Of a DNA stretch of 53,779 nucleotides, positions 16,560-26,084 are shown piece by piece. This stretch comes from Marinovum algicola. GTDB lineage: Bacteria; Pseudomonadota; Alphaproteobacteria; Rhodobacterales; Rhodobacteraceae. The stretch's first letter is position 1. Each line of letters opens with the position of its first letter. The position numbers were made by a program, and so were the translations under genes. The notes below the pieces were generated by a model, which was given only the letters and a program-made list of their open reading frames with translations, was not told where the DNA came from and searched no databases. Location: positions 1-53,779 of the forward strand of contig NZ_FNYY01000026.1 in NCBI RefSeq assembly GCF_900109145.1, written 5' to 3'.

Positions 16560-19500
16560 TCAGTAATCGCGCTCGTAAAAGATGCCGAGTCCGGTGTCGC
16601 CATCGTTGCCCAGCCGTCCGCGCACGGTGACGTCATCGGTCAGGTCGAGGTTCAGGTTGATTTCGCTGGTGCCGTCGCTCGACACCGTGACATCGGTATA
16701 GACCCGCTCCGAGATATAGGTTCCGACGCTGGCTTCGGTGTTGCCTTCGGCATCGGTGGCGATATCCAGATCGTCGACCCCCAGGCCCTCGCGCAGCGTG
16801 CCGGTGAGGCCGAGGCCGCCTTGCCCCGAGAGCGTGCGGATCGCCGAGGCAAGCTGAACTGCCTGGAAGGCCGAAATCGAGGTCACGTCCTGGCCGAAGA
16901 GCAGGAGCGACAGCGCCTCTTCCTCGGGCAAATCCGGGTCTGCGGTCACCGTCAGGTCGGGCGCCGAAGCCAGCCCGTCGAGCCGCAGCGTGACATCGAC
17001 CTCGCCGACCTGGGTTGTCGCCGCGAAGGCGACCACAGGGTCAAAGCTGCCGCGTATCTGCACATCGCCCTGGGTCAGCGTCAGCCGGTTGCCCAGCAGG
17101 TCGAGCCGGCCACGGATCAACGAGAAGCTGCCGATCGGGACGATATCATTGGTCGATCCGGTGAGCCGCAGGCTGCCGCCGAGTTCGGCGTCGAGGCCCC
17201 GGCCGCGCACAAAGATGCGGTTGGGGGCCCGCACCAGCAGATCGAGCGGATAATCCGGGCCGATGGCATTTGCCGTCTCGTCCACCGGTTCGAGCCCGGC
17301 GAACCGCAGGGTCTGGCGGACATCGGCGGGCGGGTTGATGTGGCGCAGCCCGTCAAGCGCCGAATAGGAGGGCCCGATGTCGGGGATGCGCAGCTCGGCG
17401 GTGGCGATGTCGATCGCGCCGCCAATCCGCGCGCCGCCTGCCAGCGGCCCGCTCAGGGTGACGCGGCCGCCAAGCTGGGCCTCGTAGAGCGCGGCATCGC
17501 GCAGGGTGACATTGGCCAGCTCTGCTACGAGATCGGCGGTATAAGGCGCCTCGAGCGCGATCGGCCCGGAAATCCGCAGCTGGCCGCCGCTCGAGATATT
17601 GCCGGTCAGCGCCAGCCGCGCCTGGGCACCGGCCAGATCGGCCTGCCCGGTGATGCCGGTCACCGCGATATTCTGGGCCGGCAGCGCCAGTCGCGCGTTG
17701 GCCAGGCTCAGCCGGCCCGAGACCGAGCTCAGCGCCGGCGGGCCGTTGACCGCGAGATTGAAGCTGACAAAGCCGCTCAGCGCCTGTCCCTGAAGCCGCC
17801 GATTGGCCAGCGCCAAAGGCACCCGGCCCTCGGTCGAGACATCGAGGCGCGAGAAATCCTGGGCCACGCTGCCGCGCGCCGCCAGCTGGATGCCGCCCGG
17901 GCCGGTGCCCGAGGCGTCGATGCGCCAGCGGTCGCCCTGTTGATCGGCGGTGCCCGAGAGCGTTGCAGGGCCCGGCAGATCGGGTACCAGAATGCCCAGG
18001 TCGGCCACCGCGACGCGATAGCTCAGGCTGCTGCTGCCGCCGCCGAAACCGCCGTCGAGACGGAGGTCGAGGGCCTGACCGTCGAACACCAGGTTGCGGA
18101 AGGTCAGCGCGCCGCTGGCACCGCGGGCGACGTTGACGTCGAAACGCGACGTGCCGCGCAGCAGCGGCTCCACCGTCGGCACGCCAAAGACCGGGCTGGT
18201 GACGGTGCCATCGGCCGCGATGTCGAAACTGCCGGCCAGGGCATCAACCGAACCTTGCGCCGTCACCGAGATCGCGCCCCCCAAGGCGCGGCCGGCGAGC
18301 GGCGAAAAGGCGTCGAGCCTTGCGATGCGGGCCTCGAGACGGCCGTCGGCGCGCAGTTCGGTCTGGCCGTCGCCGGTGATCGTGCCGTCAAAGCGTGCGC
18401 CGGTGTCACCCGGCAGATTGGCCTCGGCCGCAACCTGCCAGACCGCGTCGTCGCGTTGCGCCGTGCCGGTCACGCTGGCCGGACCGGGCAGATCGGGCAG
18501 GGCGACACCGAGATCGGCCACCGCGATGCGATAGGTCAGATCGCCGGTCCTCGGGCCGAAGGCGCCGCTGACATTGGCCTGAAGCTGATCGCCGACGATC
18601 ACGGCACGGCGAATGGTGATCTCGTCGCCGATCTCCCCGGCCGCCGAAAGATCGAACGCCGTTGTGCCGCGCAGCAGCCCTTCGGCCACCGGCACGCCAA
18701 AGCGCGGGCTTTGCAGGTTGCCGCTGGCTGTCAGGTCGAAGCTCTGCCGCACGATATCGCCGCGGCCCTCGAGCGTGACCGAAGCCGCGCCCCCGAGATC
18801 GCGCCCGGCGAGCCCGGAAAAGGCCCCAAGCTCGGCGACCCGCGCCTCGGCGCGGCCGGTGATCAGCAGCGAGGTTTCGCCATCGCCGGAGATCGTACCG
18901 GAATAGCTGGCGCCGGTGCCGCCGGGCAGGCTGGCCTCGGTGTCGATCTGCCAGACTGCGTCGCGGCGTTGCGCCGTGCCGGTCAGTTCGGCCGGGCCCG
19001 AGAGGTCGGGCAGGGCCAGGCCCAGATCGGCAATCGTGAGATCGAAGGCGACGTCGCCGGTCTCGGGCCCGAAGCCTCCGGTCACCCGGGCGTCGATCTC
19101 CTGGCCGTCGATGACCGCCTCGCGGATGGTGATCGTGCCGCCGACGGCGCCCTCGGCCGAAAGATCGATCCGGGTCAGCCCGGGCAGCAGGGCCTCGGCC
19201 TGGGGCACGCCGAAACGCGGATCGCGCAGGGCGCCTTCGACGGTCAGGTCAAAGCTCTGCGCCAGCACGTCGGCCTGGCCTTCGAGCGTCAGATTGGCTG
19301 CCCCGGAAAGCGTGCGCCCGGCCAGCGGCGTGTAGGCCGACAGTCGTTGCACCACCGCCGCGGCCTCACCGGCGACCACCAGCGAGGACTGGCCATCGCC
19401 AGTGACCGAGCCGCGATAGCTGGCGGTCGTCTCACCCGGCAGCAGGGCATCGGCCGTAATGCTCCAGACGTCGCCATCCTGTGCCAGTTGCGCCGTGATT

Positions 19501-21323
19501 TCCGCCGCGCCCTCAAAGCCTTCGACAGCGCGCGACAGATCGGGCACGCGGGCGGTGAGCTCGGCCGACGAGGTGCCGGTGCGCAGGTTGGCCATGCCGG
19601 TGATGCTGGCGTGATCGGTGCGGATGGTCAGCGGATCGGCGCGCAGCCCGTCTTCGTTGCGCAACACCCCGAGACGCAGGACGCCCTCGCCTTCCAGCAA
19701 CGGATCGAGCTGGGCGATGCCGGCGCCGAGATCGTCGGTCGCGCCGTCGAGCACCAGGTCGATCACGCCGGTCAGCGGCTCGATCCGCCCGGTGATCGCC
19801 AGTTCGGCGGCCCCGGTCAGCGCGACGCCCGCGAGATCGGCGAACCGACCGAGGTTTTCTGCCGCCAGCGTCACATCCGGCGCAATGGTCAGCGGCGCCT
19901 CGGCTTGCAGGCCGCTGATCACGGTCGAGCCGGTGAGGCCATAGTCGGCCCCGGTCAGGGCGATGTCGCGCAGCCGCAGCGGCGCGCCGTTGGCCCATCC
20001 GAAGTTGAGCGCGCCGCGCACCTGCGCCCCGATCGCGCGGGCCAGGGCGGCGTCGGCGGGGGCGATGCCCTCGGCGTTGACCGACACGCCGCCGGTCACG
20101 CTCTGATCGTCGCGCTTGATGGTGCCGGTGCCGTCAAAGGCGACCCGCTCGATGCTCAGGCTGGCCTGCTGATAGCCGCGCGCCGCGCCGTTGAGCGACC
20201 AGACATCGCCGGCCGAGGCGTCGAAGGTCGCGGTCAGCGAGGCGCCGGCGACAGAAGTCAGATCCCCCGGCAGCGGCAGGATCACCGTGTCGCCCTGCGG
20301 CGGGGTGATCTCGGCGTCGAGGTTGAAGCTTTCCGGCCAGCCGTCGGCGGCGATGCGGGCCTCACCCTCGATCGTCATGGCGGCGGCCTGGACGCGCAGG
20401 GCATCGAGGCTCATCGCTCCGCTGGCACGCCGCTGGCCGCTGGCCACGAGCGCCACGTCTCTCCCCAGGAACTCGCGGAACTGCGGCGCAAAGACCGGCG
20501 CGATGTCGCCGGACAGATCGGCGGCAAAGGAGGCGGCGCCATCCTCGCTGCTGCCCAGCCGGACCTGGCCGGACAGCCGCTCTTCGCCGGCGGTGGCCAG
20601 CAGGATGTCGGCGGTGAAATTGCTGATCGGGTCGTTGCCTTCGACGCTCAGCGCCACCGACGGCCGGTCGGGAAGCTCGAGCAAATTCGCGGCAATGCCG
20701 TTTTCCGGCTCGCTCAGATCGAGATCGAGCGCAAGTTCGCGGCTGGCGTTGTCAAAAGCGGCATCGACGGTGAAAGAGCCCTCGCGGTCAAGGCGCCGCA
20801 CCTCGAGCCGGGTTTCGCCGGCGCCGCCGGCCAGCTGCGCACTGCCGGTGAACGCCATTTCGGCGGCCTCGCCGAACAGCGGCTCGCCGAGGATGGCCCG
20901 GTCGATCCGCATTTCGTCGATCTGGACCGAAACCGGCAGTTCGGGCAGCGAAAAGGCGCCGCCGCCACTGGCCTCGGGAGCAGGCATCTCGCCTTCGCTG
21001 GGCAAGGGCAGGCGGGGCAGGGCGATCTCCTCGACCGAGATCTCCTCGATCTCGACCCGGCCGCGCAGCAGGGCGCTGCGATTCCACGACAGGCCGACGC
21101 CCCGGGCGGTGAACCAGACGCCATCGGGATCGGTGACGGTGATCTCGTCGATCGTCGCGCGCGAGCTCAGCGCACCGGCAAACCCCTCCAGGCGGACCTC
21201 GCGCCCGGGCGCCGAAAGCGCGTCTTCGAGAATGCCCTGGATGAAGCCACGGTCGCTTTCACTGGTCTGGGCGACGGCGGCGGCAGGGGCGAGAAACAAA
21301 AGACAAAGCAGGAAAATCCGCAT
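16560..21323 (-). CDS. tamB: Translocation and assembly module inner-membrane protein TamB
   Basis: 1587 residues. A short N-terminal hydrophobic anchor (MRIFLLCLLFLAPAAAVAQ) precedes a very long repetitive beta-rich region, in which similar blocks recur (for example GDLTYRIAVADLGVALPDLPG and related copies four times). The C-terminus is the conserved DUF490 domain ending with GDTGLGIFYERDY. TamB spans the periplasm and works with TamA in inserting outer-membrane proteins or in phospholipid transport. Its start shares a base with the tamA stop (TGATG). A long open frame on the opposite strand is a G+C artefact. Confidence 0.95.
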   Translation of the reverse strand: MRIFLLCLLFLAPAAAVAQTSESDRGFIQGILEDALSAPGREVRLEGFAGALSSRATIDEITVTDPDGVWFTARGVGLSWNRSALLRGRVEIEEISVEEIALPRLPLPSEGEMPAPEASGGGAFSLPELPVSVQIDEMRIDRAILGEPLFGEAAEMAFTGSAQLAGGAGETRLEVRRLDREGSFTVDAAFDNASRELALDLDLSEPENGIAANLLELPDRPSVALSVEGNDPISNFTADILLATAGEERLSGQVRLGSSEDGAASFAADLSGDIAPVFAPQFREFLGRDVALVASGQRRASGAMSLDALRVQAAAMTIEGEARIAADGWPESFNLDAEITPPQGDTVILPLPGDLTSVAGASLTATFDASAGDVWSLNGAARGYQQASLSIERVAFDGTGTIKRDDQSVTGGVSVNAEGIAPADAALARAIGAQVRGALNFGWANGAPLRLRDIALTGADYGLTGSTVISGLQAEAPLTIAPDVTLAAENLGRFADLAGVALTGAAELAITGRIEPLTGVIDLVLDGATDDLGAGIAQLDPLLEGEGVLRLGVLRNEDGLRADPLTIRTDHASITGMANLRTGTSSAELTARVPDLSRAVEGFEGAAEITAQLAQDGDVWSITADALLPGETTASYRGSVTGDGQSSLVVAGEAAAVVQRLSAYTPLAGRTLSGAANLTLEGQADVLAQSFDLTVEGALRDPRFGVPQAEALLPGLTRIDLSAEGAVGGTITIREAVIDGQEIDARVTGGFGPETGDVAFDLTIADLGLALPDLSGPAELTGTAQRRDAVWQIDTEASLPGGTGASYSGTISGDGETSLLITGRAEARVAELGAFSGLAGRDLGGAASVTLEGRGDIVRQSFDLTASGNLQSPRFGVPVAEGLLRGTTAFDLSAAGEIGDEITIRRAVIVGDQLQANVSGAFGPRTGDLTYRIAVADLGVALPDLPGPASVTGTAQRDDAVWQVAAEANLPGDTGARFDGTITGDGQTELRADGRLEARIARLDAFSPLAGRALGGAISVTAQGSVDALAGSFDIAADGTVTSPVFGVPTVEPLLRGTSRFDVNVARGASGALTFRNLVFDGQALDLRLDGGFGGGSSSLSYRVAVADLGILVPDLPGPATLSGTADQQGDRWRIDASGTGPGGIQLAARGSVAQDFSRLDVSTEGRVPLALANRRLQGQALSGFVSFNLAVNGPPALSSVSGRLSLANARLALPAQNIAVTGITGQADLAGAQARLALTGNISSGGQLRISGPIALEAPYTADLVAELANVTLRDAALYEAQLGGRVTLSGPLAGGARIGGAIDIATAELRIPDIGPSYSALDGLRHINPPADVRQTLRFAGLEPVDETANAIGPDYPLDLLVRAPNRIFVRGRGLDAELGGSLRLTGSTNDIVPIGSFSLIRGRLDLLGNRLTLTQGDVQIRGSFDPVVAFAATTQVGEVDVTLRLDGLASAPDLTVTADPDLPEEEALSLLLFGQDVTSISAFQAVQLASAIRTLSGQGGLGLTGTLREGLGVDDLDIATDAEGNTEASVGTYISERVYTDVTVSSDGTSEINLNLDLTDDVTVRGRLGNDGDTGLGIFYERDY

Positions 21324-23134
21324 CAGAAGGCCTGACCAATCCCAATATAAATTTGTACGCCATCGCCGGTGTCGCCGGCCACCGGGCCCGCGACGTCAAG
21401 CCGGATCGGCCCGACCGGCGTCTTGTACCGCAGGCCGAGCCCCGCGCCGGCGTGCCATTCGCCGTCTTCGAACAGCTCGGCGCCGACGTAACCGGCGTCG
21501 GCAAAAGCCACCACGCCGATGGTGTCGGTCACGCCATAGCGCAGCTCGCCCGAGGCGGCGGCAAAGGAGCGGCCGCCCAGCGAAACCCCGTCGTAATCGG
21601 CCTCGAGCGATTGATAAGGCTGGCCCCGCACGGTGCCGCCGCCACCGGAATAAAACAGCATGCCCGGCGGCGCATCCTCGGCCTCGGGGCCGACCAGCGC
21701 CCCCAGTTGCAGCCGGGTGGCGGTGACAAAGCGTTCCTCTTGGCCATAGGCGCGATAGGCCCGGCCATCAAAGGTGAGATGCGCGCCCGGAGCTCCATCG
21801 ACGGTTTCATAAAACGGTGTGGCGGCGCCGCGCAGGAAAAAGCCGCTGGTGGCGTCGAGTGGATCGTCGCGCTTGTCATAGGTCAGCGCCGTGGGCAACG
21901 ACACGATTTGCAGCGTGCGCGTGGTCTCCGGTGTGGCAAACCGGTCGGTCACTTCGGAATAGCTGAGGCCGAGACCCAGCTCACCGGTGAGAAATTCGTT
22001 GAACTGCCGCGAGACACCGACCGTCAGCTCGGCCCGGCGCTCGAGGTAATCGGGCTCGTCCTCATATGCGAGACCGGCCTCGGCAAAAAACAGCGTGTCG
22101 GGGCCGTAGACCGCCGGCCGTTCAAACCGGAACGACAGCGCGTAATCGATTCCCTCTGCCTGAAGTCCGATCTGGCTGATCTCGCCCTCGACGCGAAACC
22201 GCTCGGCCCCGCCGAGGAAATTGCGGTGCAGCCAATAGCCGGTGAGGTTGAGCCCGCTAAAGGTCGATACCTCGACGCCGCCGCCGATGCGGCGCGGCTT
22301 GCGATCGATGACGGTGATTTCCATGTCGATCGTGCCATCCGGCTCGACCGCCTCGGCCTGATCGATCTGCACCGAGCGGAAGGTGCCGGTCTTGCGCAGC
22401 CGCCCGGCGGCGCGCTCGACCTCGCTGGTGGCATAGCGCTCGCCCTTGGGCAGCCCGGCGATCTGGCGCACCCGGGGCTCGCGCACCGTGGTCTGGCCGG
22501 TGACGGTGGTGTCGCCGAAACGGGCCCGGCGGCCCGGCGCGATACGCACATCCACGTCAAGCCGGGCCGTCGGATGGCGCGCGGCGATTGATTGATCGAC
22601 GATCTCGGCCTTGGGAAAACCGCGCTCACGCCAATCGCCCACGGCGGTCTGTGCGGCATTGCGCACAACGGTGGCCAGCGCCGGTGCGCCGCTGCGAAAT
22701 TCCTCGACCGGCGGATTGTCGCCACCCAGGGGCGCGATCTGCGCCTGACCCAGCCGGAAGCGGGGGCCGGGATCGACAAAGACGATCACCTCGTCAATCG
22801 TCGCCGGTTCCTGGAACGGGTCGATCAGCGCCGCTTCGCGTCCGTCGATTCCAATGCGGACGACGGCCGAGTAATAGCCCTGGGCATAAAGCGTTTCGAC
22901 CAGCCGGGTGTAATCGGCCCGCGCCGCCGCAACCACGTCGCGCGGCACGGTGTCCGGGGATTTCTCCAGCGTATTCAGTACCGAAGCAGATTGCAGGCTC
23001 TCACCCAGCGCGGCGGTATCCGCTTCCGACTCGAGGCCGACGAGCCGAAGTTGCACCCGTTCGAGCGCCCGCGCTTCGAGGGTCAGGCTGGCCAGGGCCG
23101 CCCCCACTGCCAAAAACCGGCCGAATTTGAACAT
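21323..23134 (-). CDS. tamA: Outer-membrane translocation and assembly module protein TamA (Omp85 family)
   Basis: 603 residues from the ATG at 23134, with an RBS (GGGAGTGAGC) upstream. A signal peptide (to about residue 24) is followed by POTRA domains, for example VFVDPGPRFRLGQAQI, and a C-terminal 16-stranded beta-barrel of the bacterial surface antigen type, with the lid-lock motif in GGGGTVRGQPYQS. The protein ends in F, as outer-membrane barrels do. An extended open frame reaches 23353 but lacks a signal peptide at its start. It precedes tamB in the same operon. Confidence 0.94.
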   Translation of the reverse strand: MFKFGRFLAVGAALASLTLEARALERVQLRLVGLESEADTAALGESLQSASVLNTLEKSPDTVPRDVVAAARADYTRLVETLYAQGYYSAVVRIGIDGREAALIDPFQEPATIDEVIVFVDPGPRFRLGQAQIAPLGGDNPPVEEFRSGAPALATVVRNAAQTAVGDWRERGFPKAEIVDQSIAARHPTARLDVDVRIAPGRRARFGDTTVTGQTTVREPRVRQIAGLPKGERYATSEVERAAGRLRKTGTFRSVQIDQAEAVEPDGTIDMEITVIDRKPRRIGGGVEVSTFSGLNLTGYWLHRNFLGGAERFRVEGEISQIGLQAEGIDYALSFRFERPAVYGPDTLFFAEAGLAYEDEPDYLERRAELTVGVSRQFNEFLTGELGLGLSYSEVTDRFATPETTRTLQIVSLPTALTYDKRDDPLDATSGFFLRGAATPFYETVDGAPGAHLTFDGRAYRAYGQEERFVTATRLQLGALVGPEAEDAPPGMLFYSGGGGTVRGQPYQSLEADYDGVSLGGRSFAAASGELRYGVTDTIGVVAFADAGYVGAELFEDGEWHAGAGLGLRYKTPVGPIRLDVAGPVAGDTGDGVQIYIGIGQAF

Positions 23135-23319
23135 GCTCACTCCCTGCTCTGCGGTTTTACCGCAGCTTATGACAGAGGAGGATAAGTCTCCATGGCCAAA
23201 GGCAAGGGTCGGATCAGGTTTTGCTGCCCAGTGGCGCGGCGGGCATCGGCCCGGCGCGCGCCGCAACCACCTCCTGGCCTGAGCTTCGACAGGTCGGCCG
23301 GAACAGTGGCCGGAAACGC

Positions 23320-23347
23320 AAAAGACCGGGCCGGGCCCCGGTCTTTT
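23320..23347. terminator. Bidirectional rho-independent terminator
   Basis: AAAAGACCGGG (23320-23330) pairs perfectly with CCCGGTCTTTT (23337-23347) across a 6-base loop, with A and T runs at the two edges. It lies 18 bases left of the left att repeat. In the uninterrupted chromosome it would sit directly downstream of tRNA-Ala on the minus strand, so it is probably that gene's own terminator. The rest of 23135-23531 holds the att repeat and integrase arm sites but no gene. Confidence 0.85.
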
Positions 23348-23365
23348 CTGCACGCCGATGCTGGC

Positions 23366-23385
23366 GGGATTTGGTGGAGCCTAGG
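23366..23385. repeat. Left attachment repeat of the integrated element
   Basis: GGGATTTGGTGGAGCCTAGG is identical to 36897-36916, where it overlaps the 3' end of tRNA-Ala. These two copies bound about 13.5 kb carrying an integrase next to this one. They are the att sites made by integration. Confidence 0.92.
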
Positions 23386-23505
23386 TCTACTAAGCCCTTG
23401 TCGCACGTCATCGCATTGAACCCCAAAATATTGCGTATCTTCGAGATTTTTGCCATCCATATGGTTCATGTAATTGCAGGTTGTCGCAATCGGTCCTATG
23501 ATAAG

Positions 23506-23527
23506 TGGCGGGACAAATGGCGGGACA
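23506..23527 (+). repeat. Integrase arm-type direct repeats, left end
   Basis: TGGCGGGACA occurs at 23506-23515 and 23518-23527, a 12-base period, just before the integrase start. The same pair with the same period and orientation is at the right end (36826-36847). An 11-mer CTAAGCCCTTG is also shared by both ends (23390-23400 and 36865-36875). This is the arrangement expected of arm-type binding sites in attP. Confidence 0.7.
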
Positions 23528-23531
23528 GACC

Positions 23532-24725
23532 ATGCCGAAGCTAACAGTTAGAAAAGTCGAAACTATCAGGGAGCCGGGAATGTACGGCGACGGGGAGGGG
23601 TTGTACCTCCGCGTGGGGCCAACCGGGGCCAAGTCCTGGATATTGCGAACGCGCATCAAGGGGCGAATTACTGCCGGTGGAAACCCGCTCCGCTGGGAGG
23701 GCGGCTTGGGGTCAGTCAGCCACGTTTCCTTGGCCGAGGCCAGGGACACGGCAAGGGAACTTCGCAAGATTGCACGGACTGGCGGCGATCCGGGCGCGGA
23801 AAAGAACAAAGAGACGCTGACGTTCGAGCAAGCGGCCCGGCGCGTCTATCAGTCATTGCTGCCCACATGGCGCAACGCAAAGCACGCGCAGACATGGATC
23901 GGCACGCTGGAAAACTACGCGTTTCCCGAATTTGGCCGCACGCAGATTCAGGACGTTACCACTGCGGATGTCCACGCTGTGCTTGCGCCTATTTGGACAG
24001 CAAAGCATGAAACGGCCAAGCGGCTCCGCCAACGGATCAGCAGTGTCTTCGATTGGGCCAAGGGCGCGGGCCATTACACAGGAGAGAACCCTGTGAACGG
24101 CCTGAAGAAGGCCCTTCCTCTGGTTCGTCACAAGCCACGCAACATGCCCGCCTTGCCTTGGCAGGAAATCCCGGAGTTCATGGAGGCGCTCAAAAGCCGG
24201 TCGAGTGTCTCGGCACTGGCACTTAGGTTCGTCGTGCTGACCGCCAGCCGTAGCGGCGAAGTTCGGGGTGCGATTTGGGGTGAGTTCGAGGACGCCACTT
24301 GGACCGTCCCGGGGGAGCGCATGAAGCGGGGTGAGCTGCACCGGGTGCCGCTCTCCGCCGCCGCGCTTGAGGTGCTTACATCGGTGCGGGGTCTAGATCC
24401 TGCAATCGTGTTCCCCTCGCCCTCAAAGAGCACCGGCGGGACGGCGCGGGCGCTGTCGGACGCGGCCTTCAAATCCCTCATGCAGAAGGCGGGATACGAG
24501 TATGTGACCGTCCACGGTATGCGCAGCGCGTTTCGCGATTGGGCATCCGAAAGCGTTCATGCGGACCGCGAAGTTGCCGAGGCTGCCTTGTCACACGCCG
24601 TGGGCGACCGTGTTGAGCGCGCCTATGCGCGCAGTGACCTTTTCGAGCGCCGCAAAACGTTAATGGACGCGTGGGGCCGCTATTGCATTGGACAAGCCGG
24701 AAAAATCGTGAGGTTGGCTAGGTGA
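23532..24725 (+). CDS. int: Tyrosine-type site-specific integrase (P4/DUF4102 class)
   Basis: 397 residues from the ATG at 23532; in-frame starts at 23505 (GTG) and 23517 exist but lie inside the arm repeats. The N-terminal DUF4102-like domain reads MYGDGEGLYLRVGPTGAKSWILR. The catalytic domain shows the first Arg in TASRSGEVRGA, the HxxR motif in VHGMRSAFRDW, LSHAVGD, and the tyrosine in RAYARSDLFERRK. It should recombine the element at the 3' end of tRNA-Ala, whose repeat lies 146 bases away. The next gene begins within its stop. Confidence 0.95.
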   Translation: MPKLTVRKVETIREPGMYGDGEGLYLRVGPTGAKSWILRTRIKGRITAGGNPLRWEGGLGSVSHVSLAEARDTARELRKIARTGGDPGAEKNKETLTFEQAARRVYQSLLPTWRNAKHAQTWIGTLENYAFPEFGRTQIQDVTTADVHAVLAPIWTAKHETAKRLRQRISSVFDWAKGAGHYTGENPVNGLKKALPLVRHKPRNMPALPWQEIPEFMEALKSRSSVSALALRFVVLTASRSGEVRGAIWGEFEDATWTVPGERMKRGELHRVPLSAAALEVLTSVRGLDPAIVFPSPSKSTGGTARALSDAAFKSLMQKAGYEYVTVHGMRSAFRDWASESVHADREVAEAALSHAVGDRVERAYARSDLFERRKTLMDAWGRYCIGQAGKIVRLAR

Positions 24726-25498
24726 AGTCGGACCATCACCAAGAAATTGTGGCAGTCATAGAAGAACACGTTCCAACATGGCAGTTGTCAGATTGGGATC
24801 GTGCGTTGCTCTGTAGAGATTGGATTATCGGCGAACTTGACGGTGACGAATTTACAAGCCGGTTTGGCCAAGTGGGTAAGGCCAAGGTTGCCGATCATAC
24901 TCAGCAAGACCAATTGCTCAAAGATTTCGAAGATGCGCTAGGCAAGCTGATTTCTGCAAATGCGCGCCTTCATCCGGATGTAAGACGTTCTCTCAATTAC
25001 GCCTTCTCCCAAAACCTAGATGCGCTCAATGATTCCCGAACGTGTTTCGAGAAACTGGTCGCTTTCGCGGAGTTACCTGAAGATAACGGTAACCGAACTC
25101 TCGAACCGGTAAGTGTTTCTAGGCCATTGGACTGGCTGACGGGTTGGATATTCGGCTGCGTGCACGGTACAGATCCAGACTTGGCCTATCGCGGCAAAGG
25201 CCAGAAAATTGGCGTTGATGCAATATCCGTGGCGCGGCAGGCCATTGCGCAACTTGAAGAATTTGCCCCTAAGGAGCAAGCTAGCGATACTTGGAAAAAA
25301 GTCATGCTCGTTTCAAGATGCCGAAGGATTTGGGCGGATCACGTAGGTGTGCCACCAGTAAAGCCAAGTGAAGGTTCAGCGTTTCACCGGTTTGTCGGAG
25401 ATATGACTTTGGCAATCGGCGAGAATTGGCAGACCGATGCAACGGTGAATGCGTGGCGCCGGTTGCGGGACAGGGATAGCAGAGGCCAAATTTTCTGA
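24722..25498 (+). CDS. Unknown protein coupled to the integrase
   Basis: 258 residues from a GTG overlapping the integrase stop (GTGA). The gene is markedly AT-richer than its neighbours and the chromosome. It is a soluble, acidic and mostly helical protein with no signal peptide or membrane segment. I recognise no domain. Translational coupling to the integrase suggests it is either a helper of integration/excision or cargo carried with it. Codon use points to a different donor. Confidence 0.7.
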   Translation: MKSDHHQEIVAVIEEHVPTWQLSDWDRALLCRDWIIGELDGDEFTSRFGQVGKAKVADHTQQDQLLKDFEDALGKLISANARLHPDVRRSLNYAFSQNLDALNDSRTCFEKLVAFAELPEDNGNRTLEPVSVSRPLDWLTGWIFGCVHGTDPDLAYRGKGQKIGVDAISVARQAIAQLEEFAPKEQASDTWKKVMLVSRCRRIWADHVGVPPVKPSEGSAFHRFVGDMTLAIGENWQTDATVNAWRRLRDRDSRGQIF

Positions 25499-25625
25499 CT
25501 TTCCTATACGTGAGGAAAGCCAAAGCACCCCATAGATTGTCAGCACACCGCAACCGGGCGCGTTCTTTGGCAAAGTCTTTCACTTGTAAGCCCTGTCAGA
25601 GACCGCCCAAGCATAGGGCTGACAA

Positions 25626-25820
25626 ATGGCAAATACCGACCCCCTGATTTGTGACAAGGATGGCGCCAAAATGATTGGCGGGTCAGTGTCAACTTTCTGG
25701 CGCCGCGTCGCAGACGGCACAATTCCGAAGCCGATCAAGATTGGCGGCATGAGCCGTTGGCGCCAAAGCTGGATTGAGCAAGTCATTCAAAAAGCCGAAG
25801 CGGCCCGCGAAGCCGCATAA
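25626..25820 (+). CDS. AlpA/MerR-like helix-turn-helix regulator (excisionase-type)
   Basis: 64 residues: LICDKDGAKMIGGSVSTFWRRVADGTIPKPIKIGG followed by SRWRQSWIEQVI is the AlpA pattern, with a winged-helix recognition segment and a closing R/W-rich strand. AlpA proteins activate integrase/excision genes of P4-like satellites and islands. It lies two genes downstream of the integrase and ahead of the replication module. A stem-loop follows at 25821-25854. Confidence 0.85.
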   Translation: MANTDPLICDKDGAKMIGGSVSTFWRRVADGTIPKPIKIGGMSRWRQSWIEQVIQKAEAAREAA

Positions 25821-25854
25821 GCAAACCCCGAGGCCGAAGGCGCACGGGGCTTGC
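25821..25854 (+). terminator. Stem-loop after alpA, possible terminator or attenuator
   Basis: GCAAACCCCG (25821-25830) pairs with CGGGGCTTGC (25845-25854) except for one internal mismatch. It is followed by GAAATTACG without a clear T-run, so termination is uncertain. Confidence 0.45.
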
Positions 25855-25928
25855 GAAATTACGTTCTTGGCGGGACGTGACCGCATCTTAGCACCGCCGC
25901 TGACGCCTCGCAACCAAGAGGTGCCAAC

Positions 25929-26084
25929 ATGGCAAAGAAGCAGAAGACCGAAACCCAATTCTCCCCGAGCATCGCCCCGAAAGAGGAAATCCAAGTCCGG
26001 CGCATCCAGTACAGGACCGGCCTGCCCTACAGCACCGCGCTTGTGCTGGCCCGGCTGGTCTTCGGGGAGAGCTGCCATGGGTAA
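25929..26084 (+). CDS. Small protein of unknown function (51 aa)
   Basis: The ATG at 25929 opens a frame ending TAA at 26082-26084, encoding a basic 51-residue protein (MAKKQKTETQFSPSIAPKEE at its N-terminus). The next gene begins 8 bases before this stop, so the two overlap. No domain is recognised; the codon pattern and coupling support a real gene. Confidence 0.55.
   Translation: MAKKQKTETQFSPSIAPKEEIQVRRIQYRTGLPYSTALVLARLVFGESCHG

Noticed and set aside
16335-21335. A 1666-codon open frame on the plus strand opposite tamB
   Set aside because: It is the antisense shadow of a long G+C-rich gene; the encoded sequence is Arg/Gly/Asp-rich without a domain, while the minus strand has a clear TamB.
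23135-23353. N-terminal extension of tamA to 23353
   Set aside because: The extension has no signal peptide and crosses the terminator; the ATG at 23134 has an RBS and a signal peptide.
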